From contig CAZKCG010000026.1 of the NCBI GenBank assembly GCA_964551445.1, positions 1 through 64,000 on the forward strand: a DNA stretch of 64,000 bases, written 5' to 3'. Both the position numbers and the translations under genes were made by a program. The notes under the pieces are model-generated. The model ran no database searches. It saw only the letters and a program-made list of their open reading frames with translations, and was not told where the DNA came from. This stretch comes from DAOPXV01 sp964551445 (GTDB lineage: Bacteria; Muiribacteriota; UBA9980). Each line of letters begins with the position of its first letter. Within the stretch, counting starts at the first letter, position 1. Below, in pieces: positions 27,031 to 36,469 of the stretch.

Positions 27031-30000
27031 ATGAAAGATTTAAACATGCAAGAACCAATCGACAAAATTCTGTTCATCGACATCGAGACCGCGCCGGATC
27101 TGAAGAATATCGCGCGGATCGGGATATATTCGAAGAATGGAATAAGCCACAACCTGTCTTGGAATTCCGAGGCATTTTCAATTCTTGAGAAAGCCGCGGA
27201 TGGCTGTTCCGCGCTTTGCGGGCATAATATTTTAGAGCACGATATTGAGTTGTTGAAGAAATATAAGCCCGATTCGCCTGTTTTTAATTTGCCTTTGATC
27301 GATACGCTGTTGCTTTCGCCGGTGGCGTTTCCGAAAAATCCTTATCACAAGCTTATCAAAGATTATAAGCTCGTTACAAATTCTAAAAACGATCCGCTTA
27401 AAGATTGCATGATATGTGAAACGGTTTTAGATGCTGAAATCGGTGAGTTTTTAGATGTGCCGCCGGAATATCTCTGGTTTGTCGCGGCGCTTTTTTGTTC
27501 AGGGAAATCTTTGATTGAGTCCGGCAACTGGACAATCTTTGAACTTGCCAGCCTTTCTAAATTAGATAAAACGAATATATTTAAAAGTGTTGATTCTGAA
27601 AATATTTATAAACTCGTCAGTCGGGAATGCGAAGGACTGGCGATGTGCAAAACGAAATTCGATGAGTTGTTTAACAAGGCGATTAATATCGATGACACGA
27701 AGTTCAAAAGAAGTTTCGCGTACGCCGTTTCATGGATCAAAGTTTCCGATAAGAACAGCGTACTGAGCCCCTGGGTTTATCACAGCCATCCCGAAACGCA
27801 GAAAATTATCGAAGAATTGAGAGAGCCCGGCGAATGCGATTGCGCATATTGTTCAGAGGGTTCAAAAGTCGAAAATTATCTGAAGAAATTTTTCGGATTT
27901 GAGCGTTTCAAGCCCAATCAGGAAACCGTAGTACAAAAAATAGTAGCGGGAAAAAACATTCTGGCCCTGATGCCTACATCAGCAGGAAAATCACTGTGTT
28001 ACCAGCTTCCGGCGATGATCCTGGCGCACAGAAAAAAACTTCTGACGCTTGTCATCTCGCCGCTTCAGGCGCTTATGAAAGACCAGGTGGACGTGCTGCG
28101 CGAACGATTCGGCTATCGTCAGGTGACGGCTATTTACGGCGGATTATCGGCGCCGGAGCGGAAAAGCGCGCTTGAAGGAATAATGCTTGGAAATTTTGAT
28201 ATCGTTTATGCCGCGCCCGAACAGCTGCGAAATAAATCGTTCATAGATGTTTTGCTTCAACGCAGAATCGGATTATTCGTCATCGACGAGGCGCATTGCC
28301 TCTCGAAATGGGGACATGACTTCAGGCCCGATTACCTTTATATTCCTAAATTCATAAAAAAAACAAAAGGGGAAAATGAAAAAATTCAGGTTTGCTTTTT
28401 TACGGCCACGGCGAAACTCAGCGTTATTTCTGAAATTATAAGCCGATTCTCCGAAAGCGGCCCGAACAATGCCGATAAAACTTTATGTTCCGCGGCTAAT
28501 GACATTGAAGTTATCGACGGTGGACATGAGCGCGATAACCTTTCTTATGAAGTACATCCCACACTCGAAAATGAAAAGAAAGATAAAATTTTCGAGCTTG
28601 TTAAAAATGAAGAAGGATCCGTGATAATTTATACGGCCACGAAAAAGCGCGCCGAACACTTTTCCGAATATCTCGGCTATCGTGGCATAAATTGCGACTA
28701 TTATCACGCCGGCCGGTTCAAGGACAAAAAAGACATTCAGGATAAATTTATTTCAGGAAACTTGAAGGTCATCACCGCGACCAACGCTTTCGGAATGGGA
28801 ATCGACAAACCCGATGTCAGGCTCGTTATACACGCTGATATTCCCGGCTCGCTCGAAAATTACATTCAGGAAGCCGGAAGGGCAGGGCGTGACGGAGCCG
28901 CTTCGCGCTGCATTCTTTTATATAACGTCAACGATGCCGAGCGCCAGTTCATGCTGCATGTAATGTCCAAAGTGACGGAGCGCGACATCAAAGGCGTGTA
29001 TCGCGGTCTTTCATCCTTTCTTTCGAAAAAAAGAAAAAAACTCGTCGATATCGCTGAAGACGAGATCATCGCGACAAGCGGCGAAATATTGATGCATGAC
29101 GATACTGAAGCGGATTTCGACATTGACGACAACATGTACGATATCAAAGTTAAGACGATCATCGCGGCGCTTGAAGACGCGGACCTTGTTGAACGCCTCG
29201 AAAACCGCGTGAGTTTCATCAATATTTCGTTCATAAAAAAAGATCTTTCAGAGGCGTTGCTGTCGCTTGACATGTGTTCGCTTCCTCTTTCTAAAAGGCA
29301 TCAATATGAGAGCATCTTAAATTATGTTTACGGTCCGGCGATATCTGATGTCAACGGTTTTCATACTGACGCGATGTCAGCCGCAACCGGTGTCGAACAG
29401 GCTGAGATCATAAAGATTCTGAGACATCTGAGCGAGCTTTCAATTTTATCTTCTGCGGTTCAATTCAGCGCCTATTTTTCGAACGCCGTCAAAAACGATT
29501 CTTTTGAAAAGCTCGAGAAATTTCATAAACTTGAAAGCTCTATCGTTGGAATAATATCCACGGACGCTTATTACGAGGACGGACACGAAATATACGATCC
29601 TGAAAACACTTCCGGTTATTTAATGGATATCAACGGAGTATATTCTGAAATTTCTGAAAGCAGCGAAGATATTTCGACTAATGATATTCTCGCGGTTATA
29701 TATGCAATGCGCGATATTGGCGCGATCAGGATAAGTAGAGCTTCACGCAATAGATTTTTTATAACACAACTTATGAGAATTAAGCACATTGAAGAAATGA
29801 TAAATGATAGAAACGAAAGGGCCCATTCGATTTTAAAAGATCTCATTGAACTTTCAAATAATACAGAAGGACACGACATTTATGTCCGCTTCAGCGAATC
29901 GGATCTGACGACGACTCTTTTCGGCAGTGGCGGCGAGTCGCAGACGCGTGAAAAATATGAAAAAACGCTCTTATTTATGCATGAAAACGGAATAATCAAA

Positions 30001-32265
30001 CTTCAGAACGGTCTTGGAATTTTTAATCCCGCCATGCGTATCCGCGTTAAAAGACTTCCTGAAGCTGATTATGATTTAAAACGGGCTTTCGATCCGCTCG
30101 ATAAATATTATGAACAAAAAATTGCTTTTATTCACATGATAATAAAATATGCCGTGAGAGGTATTGCGGCAGATGCTGCTATAGGCTTTGAACATCTGAA
30201 GAAATTCATTGGCGATTATTTTACTGAAAGCACCGACAGTTTTATCGAGAAATACTTCGAGACGAAGCAAGAGCGAGATGTTCTTAAATACGCAACTGAC
30301 GCGGCCACTCTTCAAAAAATATCGAGTGATTTGAATAATCCGGTTCAGCAAAAAGTTGTCTCTTACGAAGGCAATCGTCGCGCGCGGCTTGTAGTTGCGG
30401 GGCCCGGAAGTGGAAAAACAAGGATCATTGTTCATCGCGTCGCCTATCTGATAAAGGTTTTGAGAAATAACCCGCGATCAATTCTCGTCGTGGCCTTTAA
30501 CCGGCAGGCGATTCTTCAAATAAGGCGCGAACTTAGAAAACTGATCGGAAAGACCGCTTCGTATGTTGATATTTATACTTATCACGCGCTTGCGATGGCT
30601 ATTTGTGGAAAGATGCCGCCGGAACTTAAAAGCGATGATGGCAAGATCAATTTTGAAAAAGTGTTAACTGATGCTGTTGAGATATTAAACCGGGTCGAAG
30701 TAAAAAAATCTAAAAATGATGAGCACTCATCGTTTAATTTTCATAATTACACATATATTCTGGTTGATGAATATCAGGATATCAACAAAGCCGAATATAA
30801 TCTTGTAAGCCTGATCGCCGAAAAAAACAAAAAAGCGCATGGCACTGTAAAACTACTCGCAGTAGGCGACGACGATCAGAATATTTATTCGTTTAACGGT
30901 TCTAACGTTAAATTCATAAGATGCTTTGAGGATGATTATAACGCCGAAATAATTTACATGAGTGAAAACTATCGCTCGACTAAAAATATTATAGCCGCTT
31001 CAAATGCGCTGATTTCTGAAAATGTTGACCGAATGAAGAAAACTGAAAATATGCCTGTAATCAATAAGGCCCGTGAAAAAGATCTTCCTGGTGGAAGAAT
31101 TGAAGAAAAGTGCCTTTCAAATGATTTGGGCCGAGTGATTATAGCGCGGGTTGAAGATGTGAAGGCGCAGGCCCAAAGCGTGGCGTGTCAGATAGATCAT
31201 TTAGTTAATAATTGCGGGTTTGAGCTTAATAAAATTGCCGTGCTTTCCCGCACTAATTTAGAACTTAAAACGGTTTCTACGGCTTGCGCCGCAGCGGGAA
31301 TTGTGACCCGCCGGTTTGAAAAAAAGAAGCTTCCGCTTTATGGATTACGCGAAATCGCATTAATGATAGATTATTTAAGAACACTGCCGCAGCAATTGAT
31401 AAATCATATAGAACTGGCAAACATAATCAACAGGTTTTACGAATCAGCGCAAATAGTCCTGCCGCAAAATTATAAAGATGAATTCAATCATTTATTATAC
31501 ACTTTTTGCGAAGAGTTTGAAGGAATTGAAGTGCTGCCTTTGTATTTTATCAGCTATATTTACGATTATACCAGATCCGGCGGCGACAGCACATTCATTA
31601 AAAACGGCGTATTGCTCGCGACCATGCATTCGGCCAAGGGACTTGAATTTGACGCGGTTATTATTCTGGCTGATGAAAAGCATAAGCGTGTTTCCAATTC
31701 AATTGAAGAAGTTCGAAGAGTTTTTTACGTGGCGATGACGAGGGCGCGAGAGGCGCTTTATATTTACGATTTTGAAAATAATAGAAACCCGTTGATTGAT
31801 CCGCTTCTGAAATTATCAAATGAAATCGTTCATTGCCGGCCGGCGCTTTTGACGGAAAATTTCGAAAAACTTCCAGTGCGTTCAAGCACTTATGTTGAAA
31901 CACTTGAAATTAGTGACATAAATATAGGATTTGCGAAAAAAACAAAAGACCCTGAAGATGTTCAAAGAATATTATCAAAATTTAGTTTTGGCGATAGTCT
32001 GAAAATAGTCAGATTTGAAAATGATAAAAACATTAAGTACAGCATTTTTTGTGACAAACAGTTGATCGGAAAACTCTCGAAAGATTGCGTTAAAAGAATA
32101 GAAAAATATGGCCGCTATAATTATTTCATCGAGTCCGCCTCGGTCCATGGCATTTTCAGGGTACTACACAAGGAAATGGCGCAAGACAATTCGCATATTT
32201 CTTCAGGCAAATCAGAAAAGTTCTGGGCGGTTATTCCGACGATTGTGTTTAAGCGAAAAGAATAG
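27031..32265 (+). CDS. Exonuclease-RecQ-UvrD fusion helicase, 1744 aa
   Basis: Three enzymes in one chain. Residues about 10-170 resemble a DEDD 3'-5' exonuclease (FIDIETA, then CGHNILEHD and a LIDTLLLSP stretch). Residues about 295-650 are a RecQ helicase: FERFKPNQETV, TSAGKS motif I near 318, DEAHCLSKWGHDFRP near 418, QEAGRAGRDG near 615. Residues about 1110-1620 are a UvrD/Rep-type superfamily 1 helicase: GPGSGKTRI near 1125, LVDEYQDIN near 1247, GDDDQNIYSFNGS, SENYRSTKNI, MHSAKGLEFD, VAMTRARE. Such fusions occur in defence islands; a role in degrading foreign DNA or in repair is inferred. The start could be ATG 27031 or 27046; neither has a clear ribosome site. The duplicated cassette ends only 20 bases upstream, so the native promoter may have been displaced. 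Confidence 0.85.
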   Translation: MKDLNMQEPIDKILFIDIETAPDLKNIARIGIYSKNGISHNLSWNSEAFSILEKAADGCSALCGHNILEHDIELLKKYKPDSPVFNLPLIDTLLLSPVAFPKNPYHKLIKDYKLVTNSKNDPLKDCMICETVLDAEIGEFLDVPPEYLWFVAALFCSGKSLIESGNWTIFELASLSKLDKTNIFKSVDSENIYKLVSRECEGLAMCKTKFDELFNKAINIDDTKFKRSFAYAVSWIKVSDKNSVLSPWVYHSHPETQKIIEELREPGECDCAYCSEGSKVENYLKKFFGFERFKPNQETVVQKIVAGKNILALMPTSAGKSLCYQLPAMILAHRKKLLTLVISPLQALMKDQVDVLRERFGYRQVTAIYGGLSAPERKSALEGIMLGNFDIVYAAPEQLRNKSFIDVLLQRRIGLFVIDEAHCLSKWGHDFRPDYLYIPKFIKKTKGENEKIQVCFFTATAKLSVISEIISRFSESGPNNADKTLCSAANDIEVIDGGHERDNLSYEVHPTLENEKKDKIFELVKNEEGSVIIYTATKKRAEHFSEYLGYRGINCDYYHAGRFKDKKDIQDKFISGNLKVITATNAFGMGIDKPDVRLVIHADIPGSLENYIQEAGRAGRDGAASRCILLYNVNDAERQFMLHVMSKVTERDIKGVYRGLSSFLSKKRKKLVDIAEDEIIATSGEILMHDDTEADFDIDDNMYDIKVKTIIAALEDADLVERLENRVSFINISFIKKDLSEALLSLDMCSLPLSKRHQYESILNYVYGPAISDVNGFHTDAMSAATGVEQAEIIKILRHLSELSILSSAVQFSAYFSNAVKNDSFEKLEKFHKLESSIVGIISTDAYYEDGHEIYDPENTSGYLMDINGVYSEISESSEDISTNDILAVIYAMRDIGAIRISRASRNRFFITQLMRIKHIEEMINDRNERAHSILKDLIELSNNTEGHDIYVRFSESDLTTTLFGSGGESQTREKYEKTLLFMHENGIIKLQNGLGIFNPAMRIRVKRLPEADYDLKRAFDPLDKYYEQKIAFIHMIIKYAVRGIAADAAIGFEHLKKFIGDYFTESTDSFIEKYFETKQERDVLKYATDAATLQKISSDLNNPVQQKVVSYEGNRRARLVVAGPGSGKTRIIVHRVAYLIKVLRNNPRSILVVAFNRQAILQIRRELRKLIGKTASYVDIYTYHALAMAICGKMPPELKSDDGKINFEKVLTDAVEILNRVEVKKSKNDEHSSFNFHNYTYILVDEYQDINKAEYNLVSLIAEKNKKAHGTVKLLAVGDDDQNIYSFNGSNVKFIRCFEDDYNAEIIYMSENYRSTKNIIAASNALISENVDRMKKTENMPVINKAREKDLPGGRIEEKCLSNDLGRVIIARVEDVKAQAQSVACQIDHLVNNCGFELNKIAVLSRTNLELKTVSTACAAAGIVTRRFEKKKLPLYGLREIALMIDYLRTLPQQLINHIELANIINRFYESAQIVLPQNYKDEFNHLLYTFCEEFEGIEVLPLYFISYIYDYTRSGGDSTFIKNGVLLATMHSAKGLEFDAVIILADEKHKRVSNSIEEVRRVFYVAMTRAREALYIYDFENNRNPLIDPLLKLSNEIVHCRPALLTENFEKLPVRSSTYVETLEISDINIGFAKKTKDPEDVQRILSKFSFGDSLKIVRFENDKNIKYSIFCDKQLIGKLSKDCVKRIEKYGRYNYFIESASVHGIFRVLHKEMAQDNSHISSGKSEKFWAVIPTIVFKRKE

Positions 32266-32342
32266 AATAATTAAAATTTTGTAATGATCGTGAACATGAA
32301 ATTTTGGTCATGCAAATTAGTTGATAAATGGCTGTTTTCGGA

Positions 32343-32415
32343 TATAGCATATATGCTATAAAAAAAGGCTGAAAAGCCGCATTTTTTCGTTGAAAAATAT
32401 AGCGTATATGCTATA
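32343..32415. promoter_or_regulatory. Pair of 18-bp palindromes flanking a hairpin
   Basis: TATAGCATATATGCTATA at 32343-32360 is a perfect palindrome. TATAGCGTATATGCTATA at 32398-32415 is the same with one change. They lie 55 bases apart, either side of the terminator. ATAGCATATAT also occurs in repeat X at 26 and 44.7 kb. They look like protein-binding sites, but no adjacent gene start explains them. Confidence 0.5.
32362..32387. terminator. Bidirectional terminator between convergent genes
   Basis: A run of A, the stem GGCT-GAAA-AGCC, then GCATTTTTT. It reads as a stem plus T-run on both strands and sits between the convergent RecQ fusion and HNH genes. Confidence 0.6.
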
Positions 32416-32541
32416 AGGCAAAAAGTGCCAAACGATAACTAACTCTTGGGAAGGTTATTAACATTGATTCAGCTTTAGCTTAATTGGAAAGATACGTTTT
32501 ATTAGCGCGAAACAATAATATGCTCAATAAATAAATTATTA

Positions 32542-33636
32542 CTACCTCACCCACACCCCAAATCCCTGATTCATAGCGATCTGATGCAGCGGCCGGATCA
32601 CTTTCTGAAGTGAAAAATTAAAAGCCTGAAGTCCAATTTCTTTTGGATGCTGGCCGGTTCCCGAAATAATGCTAAGATAGTCCTCGATCAGTTTCGGCCG
32701 TAAATTCATTGAAAGTGCCGTGGCGTAAGATCTGAACTGAAGTTCGCAGAATCGGTTGAGATAAGTGTCGATGTCAGGCAGCATATCGCTTTTGGCTGAG
32801 TTGACTGATTTTTCTGTCGGCAGAAGGTTCCAGAGTTGATCGTGCAGGACGAAACTCCACGGAATGAAATGATCTACGCTGAAGTTTGTTTCATTGATCG
32901 GCGCGCCGGTATAAAGATCTTTTGGTTTGAGTATCGGAATAACGCATTTCCAAAACTCGCGGGCGATAGCTAAATTTCTTGTTCCGGGCGGCTCAAGCTT
33001 AAATGCGATAGCCGGCACATTCGGATTTCTCGTCTGAAGAAAATGAATAAGTTTAAATTTGATCCAGCCTTCTATTATCGCCTGGTTGTCGAAAATATAA
33101 TCGAACCAGTTTCGGTTGATCGATATATGATCGTCATAGATGGCATATAACGCGCCGGCGTCGCTTCTGGAAAGTTCTGATATCAGTGTGTTTTTTAAAT
33201 TATCCTTGACGCCGCTGGTTTCTTTCTTGAAAAATGGTGATAGAAGCCTATAGGGAACGAATCGGGAGAGTTCATTCAACTTCTGATTTATTTCTTTATC
33301 GTCTATCGACAATATATTTTTAAAAAGATCGTTCTCCGAAATATCGCTTGCAAAGCCATATTTTTTATGAATAAGACTGACGGCGATTCCCAGCTGATCG
33401 ATCGCGCCAAAATGCAGTTTGTATTTCAGAAGGCTATACCAGCATTTACATATCATGCGCGCTATAACGGTTTTAAAACTTATTTTAAAGTTCGAATCTT
33501 TGGCGCGGCCGTATTTGATCTCGTCGAAAATAGCATAAAACCAATATATTTTATAGCTGTTGGTCAGATTGTCCAGGTCGAGAAGTTTTCCGAAAACTCC
33601 TGTGTTCACAGCCGCTGATTTTGGTAGAGCGATCAT
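32542..33636 (-). CDS. HNH endonuclease, 364 aa
   Basis: The C-terminal third carries an HNH motif: NFSVDHFIPWSFVLHDQLWNLLPT near residues 248-273, then NSAKSDMLP. This is the DHxxPxS...N...NxxK pattern of metal-dependent HNH nucleases. The first 240 residues are helical and unrecognised and may bind DNA or sense a signal. Its ATG follows directly on the TAA of the MazG-like gene with no spacer, so the two are translated as a unit. A DNA-cutting effector controlled or assisted by a nucleotide pyrophosphatase is a reasonable inference. Confidence 0.75.
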   Translation of the reverse strand: MIALPKSAAVNTGVFGKLLDLDNLTNSYKIYWFYAIFDEIKYGRAKDSNFKISFKTVIARMICKCWYSLLKYKLHFGAIDQLGIAVSLIHKKYGFASDISENDLFKNILSIDDKEINQKLNELSRFVPYRLLSPFFKKETSGVKDNLKNTLISELSRSDAGALYAIYDDHISINRNWFDYIFDNQAIIEGWIKFKLIHFLQTRNPNVPAIAFKLEPPGTRNLAIAREFWKCVIPILKPKDLYTGAPINETNFSVDHFIPWSFVLHDQLWNLLPTEKSVNSAKSDMLPDIDTYLNRFCELQFRSYATALSMNLRPKLIEDYLSIISGTGQHPKEIGLQAFNFSLQKVIRPLHQIAMNQGFGVWVR

Positions 33637-33945
33637 TTATTCCGCCTCGACGAGAAAGATGTTTTTTTCAAATCCGCCATTTTTCAATCGTTTTTTCTGT
33701 CTGACTTTTTCGACATCTTCGAGCTTCCAGCCAGCTTTATCTGCCATCGCGTATGCAACTTCGAGAATGTCCGCCAATTCATGAGGAGAAGGATCTTTTA
33801 AAAATTCATCTGCCTCTTCCTTGAGTTTTTCGGCGAGCATTACGAGCGTTTCGTTATCCGAAACGGTCTTTGTAACGCAGGTCCGGCCTTCTTTTTCAAT
33901 TATTGCCGGGATCTTGTCCCTGACGAGTTTATTGTATTTTTTCAT
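33637..33945 (-). CDS. MazG/HisE-like nucleoside triphosphate pyrophosphohydrolase, 102 aa
   Basis: Starts MKKYNKLVRDKIPAII, the signature of small all-alpha NTP pyrophosphohydrolases. KLKEEADEFLKD and ELADILEVAYAMA supply the ExxE...ExxD metal-binding pattern. Such enzymes hydrolyse NTPs to NMP and pyrophosphate. Length is normal. It is the first gene of a two-gene - strand operon with the HNH endonuclease, with its own promoter upstream. The link to an HNH nuclease suggests a defence or nucleotide-sensing role rather than histidine biosynthesis. Confidence 0.8.
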   Translation of the reverse strand: MKKYNKLVRDKIPAIIEKEGRTCVTKTVSDNETLVMLAEKLKEEADEFLKDPSPHELADILEVAYAMADKAGWKLEDVEKVRQKKRLKNGGFEKNIFLVEAE

Positions 33946-33995
33946 TTAGTTTTTGCCTTTCGATAAACCGTATATGATATCGTTTTCAGGCTAAT

Positions 33996-34022
33996 ATTAT
34001 AGCAATTTCGTATCTTTGTCAA
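33996..34022 (-). promoter_or_regulatory. Promoter of the MazG-like/HNH operon
   Basis: On the - strand TTGACA (34022-34017) and TATAAT (34001-33996) with a 15-base spacer; using TAATAT instead gives 17. It lies about 50 bases upstream of the ATG at 33945. Confidence 0.6.
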
Positions 34023-34039
34023 GTAAAGATAAAAAGAGA

Positions 34040-34290
34040 GGCGTGACTATTCAATAAGGACTTTTGATAGATTTCTTTATTATTTCAGTTTCATCGAGAT
34101 ATCAAAAGAGCGGAAGCCGTACGCCGAAAAGTTCATCAGAAAAACCGGTTTGTTTGATGAAGCGATAATTGTCGCGCCGCCAGCCGGTATGTGAAAGCGC
34201 GGCGAGAAAAATTGTGCCCGCCGGTAGTCAATTAGTAGTAAACGCCGACTCCGCTGACGCTAACGTTAGGGCCCTCAACGCGAACGGCCT
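34040..34290 (+). other. Gene-poor stretch with possible remnants
   Basis: No intact gene. At 34042 a sequence resembling the start of the dispersed promoter (GCGTGACTATTCAATAAGG) has lost its hexamers. From about 34090 to 34186 the + strand can be read as EISKERKPYAEKFIRKTG and on to a stop, which looks like a worn coding fragment. I cannot identify it. The rest shows nothing I can support. Confidence 0.3.
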
Positions 34291-34313
34291 GGCCTTTGAC
34301 ACAATGCCAATAT

Positions 34314-34360
34314 AAAAGGGGCTGTTTCGAAAGTTACCTTTCTTGCCAGCCCCTTAATTA
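34314..34360 (-). terminator. Terminator after the clostripain-like gene
   Basis: AAGGGGCTG and CAGCCCCTT form a 9-base perfect stem; on the - strand the stem is followed by TTATATT. It is about 35 bases downstream of the protease stop codon. Confidence 0.6.
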
Positions 34361-34394
34361 TTTGCGTGAATAAAGAATTTTCGCCGCCGCGATA

Positions 34395-35996
34395 TTATTT
34401 TACCGGCGTATTGATCGCGTTATTGAGCTCGAGCAGTATTTTATTCTTGGTCGCCGTGTCGATCGCGGGCGCGCTCTTTATCGATTCAAGAGCGTTTCGG
34501 ACCGCGCCGAAACGGTGTGACCGGTGCTGCGACATTGTCTCGTCGACGAGCCGCTTTTTCAAAAATTCGACCTTCGCCATTTCATGCTGGGGCACTATTC
34601 TCGAGCCCGCCTCCGGGCCGCGCCTGTATCTCGCGAACGCGCCGTCGAGCTCGGAGATGATGCTCTCGACGCCGTAAGCCGCCGCCGTGCCGCGCGTTTC
34701 GGCCGCAGCCGCCGCGGGTATTTTGAGAAGCTGCCAGTCGAGGAACTCGTCCCAGAAGAATTTGCGGCCGAATTGAAGGGTTTTATAGGCTTTTCTGTAG
34801 GTTTTGTAGCGTTCGGCGTCCGGCCAGTAAATTGCCAGGCCGCCCGCGTTGGTCCGCCCGACCGAGCCGCCCTTGAACTTTCCTGAAGCCGACCACGCCA
34901 CGAGCGAGGCTTTAAGCGCAACGGATACGGCCGCCGCCTGCGCCTCGATCTCCGCGAATTTCGAGTCGCCCTTAAACGATACGTTTTTCGCCGCGATGCC
35001 GTCGAGCAGGCTCAAAATATCGCTATACTTGTCGCCTTTGCCCATCCTGGTCGCCGTCTTGAACTCCACCGCTCCGGAAACCTTCATGAGCCGCTGCGCG
35101 AGGTCCGAGAACGCTATCGCGACCGGTTCGACCTTCGAAAGATCGATGCCGGCCAGTATGTTGTCGCCGTAATTGCCGCTCACAAAACGGCTGACGGCAG
35201 TTTTCGCCGCATCGACCGCGGTCGACGAAGGCGCCGCCATCGCCGCGATGAACGACGGATAGTCGAATCCGCCGCAAGGAACTGTGCTTTCGGAGCTGAC
35301 CAGAATTCCGATGACGTCCTTTAATTCATAAGCCGCCTCGAGCATCGAAAAAAGGCACGCGTAGGTCACGAACAGATCGAGCTTTTTTCCGCCGTTGAAG
35401 TTGCGCGAAGCCTCGCCGACCGCCTTGCTTATCTCCTGAAGCGTCAGGCAGTCCTGCGGATCGTCGTCATAGGCAATAGACTTGGAGTTGTTCTGCGCGC
35501 CGCCGTCAAGAAGGCCGTTTCTCTGAAAGATCGGGCTGATCGGTATCTGCGAAGCGTCGAGCGGATTCGACGAGGACCCCGGGCCGTAGTAGGATTCCCA
35601 GCCGGAGCCGTGCGCGTTGATGACGAGCGCGTACTTCGAGGAGGGGTAATTCGTCATGGAAAATTTCATGAAATCGTAGAGGTTCTGCGCCGAGCCCATA
35701 TTCGTCTCGCCGAGATTCTTGACCGGCTTGAAATTGTTCTTTTCGAGGATGAAAAAACCGCTTGGCTTCCCCTTCTCGGCGTAGTCGTAGAAAAGCACTA
35801 CATTCATATTCGCCTTCGCGCCCGCCCGCGATATCGAGGCGACGTCGTCGTTCAAAAAGCCGCTTTCGATCTTCGCGTCCGGCACGAAATAGAGCATCAG
35901 CGTCCAGTCCTTAGGCTGCGGCCCCTGCGCGAACGCCGGCCCCGCCAGCAATACCGCCAGTAATAACACCGTAAGCATGAACAGATTTTTTCTCAT
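34395..35996 (-). CDS. Secreted clostripain-family (C11) cysteine protease, 533 aa
   Basis: The chosen start, ATG 35996, has GGAGGG 10 bases upstream and begins a clear signal peptide (MRKNLFMLTVLLLAVLLAGPAFA). Upstream in-frame residues lack support. The mature part begins with KDWTLMLYFVPD and contains the catalytic His in VINAHGSGW (about residue 113) and the catalytic Cys in LFVTYACLFSML (about residue 215), as in peptidase family C11. It is a secreted or periplasmic peptidase. The gene is notably GC-rich compared with its AT-rich neighbours, so it is from a different source or is a core gene bordered by acquired DNA. Confidence 0.85.
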   Translation of the reverse strand: MRKNLFMLTVLLLAVLLAGPAFAQGPQPKDWTLMLYFVPDAKIESGFLNDDVASISRAGAKANMNVVLFYDYAEKGKPSGFFILEKNNFKPVKNLGETNMGSAQNLYDFMKFSMTNYPSSKYALVINAHGSGWESYYGPGSSSNPLDASQIPISPIFQRNGLLDGGAQNNSKSIAYDDDPQDCLTLQEISKAVGEASRNFNGGKKLDLFVTYACLFSMLEAAYELKDVIGILVSSESTVPCGGFDYPSFIAAMAAPSSTAVDAAKTAVSRFVSGNYGDNILAGIDLSKVEPVAIAFSDLAQRLMKVSGAVEFKTATRMGKGDKYSDILSLLDGIAAKNVSFKGDSKFAEIEAQAAAVSVALKASLVAWSASGKFKGGSVGRTNAGGLAIYWPDAERYKTYRKAYKTLQFGRKFFWDEFLDWQLLKIPAAAAAETRGTAAAYGVESIISELDGAFARYRRGPEAGSRIVPQHEMAKVEFLKKRLVDETMSQHRSHRFGAVRNALESIKSAPAIDTATKNKILLELNNAINTPVK

Positions 35997-36110
35997 CGTA
36001 ATGATCCCTCCGGATTTAACGCGCCCGCCGTGATCCGCCGAAGCGCGAATTATATTTTCGCGGCTATTATAAATTATTCCGCAGGCAATGTCAATTATTT
36101 TCGCAGATAG

Positions 36111-36374
36111 GGTGCTTGTTCTGACGAACTGCAGCATATCGCGGCATGGCTTCGGGCCGGTGAAATTCTCGCGCAAAGCTTAACGGTTGAGCGTTTTTCG
36201 AAGGAAAACTTCAAAAAAAATCTTTCGGAAATAAGAAAACTTGCCACTAAAAACCCTGAAGAATTTGAATCAAGGATGAAAGAGCTTTGCGCAAGATCCG
36301 GCGTCGCTCTGATATTTCTGCCCAAATTCGAAAATACGAATTTAAGCGGCACAACAATTTTAAAGAAAAATTAG
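36111..36374 (+). pseudogene. HigA/ImmA-type regulator remnant
   Basis: The + strand frame reads LQHIAAWLRAGEILAQ, then NFKKNLSEIRKLATKNPEEF, then CARSGVALIFLPKFENT, and stops at 36372. This matches the middle of HigA-like antitoxins that carry an ImmA/IrrE-type region (the LCAxxGVALVFVPxL pattern). The helix-turn-helix start and the C-terminal half are missing and no start codon is available. It is a decayed antitoxin fragment immediately before the promoter of the RhuM gene. Confidence 0.65.
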
Positions 36375-36398
36375 AATGTCTTAAATATCAAAAGCATT

Positions 36399-36446
36399 CG
36401 TGACTTTACAATAGCCGTTTTATGTGTTAAAATCGATTTGATCTTT
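36399..36446 (+). promoter_or_regulatory. Dispersed sigma-70 promoter, copy 2 (RhuM gene)
   Basis: TTTACA at 36405-36410, 17-base spacer, TAAAAT at 36428-36433, embedded in the same block as at 26.2, 43.8 and 52.1 kb. It is about 37 bases upstream of the RhuM ATG. The 70-base repeat head found at the other three loci is absent here. Confidence 0.75.
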
Positions 36447-36469
36447 CGGATCTTAAATAAGGAGAACGC

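Noticed and set aside
34524..35277. Several Arg- or Ala-rich frames opposite the C11 protease
   Set aside because: Typical antisense shadows of a GC-rich gene, without ribosome sites or family features.
36095..36352. 85-aa frame on the - strand
   Set aside because: It is the shadow of the HigA-type remnant on the + strand and has no supporting features.
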